Assembly (NCBI RefSeq): GCF_000003605.2
Contig: NW_003120585.1
Span: 1 to 50,047, forward strand
Source: Saccoglossus kowalevskii
Lineage: Eukaryota; Hemichordata; Enteropneusta; Harrimaniidae
DNA length: 50,047 nucleotides
Direction: 5' to 3'
In this document: piece after piece, positions 49,957 to 50,047 of the stretch
Layout of the letters: each line of letters starts with the position of its first letter
Numbering within the stretch: the stretch's first letter is position 1
The notes under the pieces: model-generated
Database searches by the model: none
What the model saw: the letters and a program-made list of their open reading frames with translations, nothing else
What the model was told of the DNA's origin: nothing
Position numbers and translations under genes: made by a program

Positions 49957-50047
49957 CAGTCTACATTAAAATAATAAAAACCCCTTGCTATTTGAGTTAA
50001 AAGGTATTTCTAATGTCCATAGTTTCAAAACTAAACTGTTCGATTTC
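49957..50047. other. Non-repeat flank at the right end of the array
   Basis: Identity to the monomer ends after CTGATA at 49956. The following 91 bases are AT-rich, start CAGTCTACATT and contain AAAACCCCTTG near 49977 and a run without tandem structure. No ORF of note, tRNA or terminator is seen. The TA followed by CAGT resembles the junction of a Tc1/mariner-type transposon (TA target, terminus starting CAGT), but too little sequence is present to call an element. It may equally be ordinary flanking DNA. Confidence 0.8.

Noticed and set aside
49957-50047. Poly-A tail or retroposon end in AATAATAAAAACC
   Set aside because: The A run is short, interrupted and not followed by a target-site duplication visible in the window.

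Overview
This window is satellite DNA. From base 1 to about 49956 it is one uninterrupted head-to-tail array of a 60-bp monomer, roughly 830 copies by length, all in the same orientation. Only the last ~91 bases (49957-50047) are not repeat. I see no supportable protein-coding gene, tRNA, rRNA, CRISPR array or intact mobile element. The monomer has about 35% GC and is strongly T-over-A biased on the + strand (24 T, 15 A, 12 C, 9 G in the commonest unit, e.g. 3891-3950). A pure array of this size points to a eukaryotic genome (pericentromeric, subtelomeric or other heterochromatic block). I do not recognise the monomer and cannot name the organism.

Monomer positions used below start at the A of ATAAATTGG (position 1), so 3891 = position 1. 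Most variation is at positions 18-19, where TT, CT, TC and CC all occur before GGG. Other diagnostic sites are 9 (G/A), 21 (G/C), 31-33 (CATATATT against CTTATATT or CGTATATT), 38-39 (TTCCTAC, TTCTTAC, TTTCTAC) and 51-52 (ACGAC, ACTAC, ATGAC, ACAAC). These sites act as haplotype markers and show that the array is built from higher-order repeats (HORs): blocks of several to about 25 monomers copied as units, either in tandem or to sites 15-42 kb away.

The clearest punctuation is a 74-bp monomer in which 14 bp (positions 16-29) are duplicated, the first copy usually carrying GATT instead of GGTT. I count 32 of them. In most copies the next unit carries CCCCGGG and the one after often CCTTGCG, so they mark one end of a recurring HOR.

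Layout: 1-5661 mixed units, a 434-bp-spaced duplication and an indel-rich patch; 5662-11580 long runs of TC/CC variants with a 360-bp tandem HOR; 11581-20532 several HOR starts, a unique 48-bp unit and a second indel-rich patch; 20533-25021 mixed; 25022-31757 a 6.7-kb zone without 74-bp units, rich in a 180-bp (3-unit) HOR and holding two copies of a ~1.2-kb block; 31758-42628 and 42629-49956 dense 74-bp units and long HOR copies. The array stops at a TA dinucleotide followed by CAGT.

Because 60 is a multiple of 3, one reading frame on each strand stays open by chance for long stretches (up to 1011 codons). These are repeat artefacts: frames are broken by 14-bp insertions, by 1-2 bp indels and by common stop-creating variants, and they lack regular ATG starts. 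The points of interest are how the array evolves, the 74-bp punctuation unit, possible 12-bp ancestral sub-repeats, a CpG-decay pattern and the nature of the right-hand junction.
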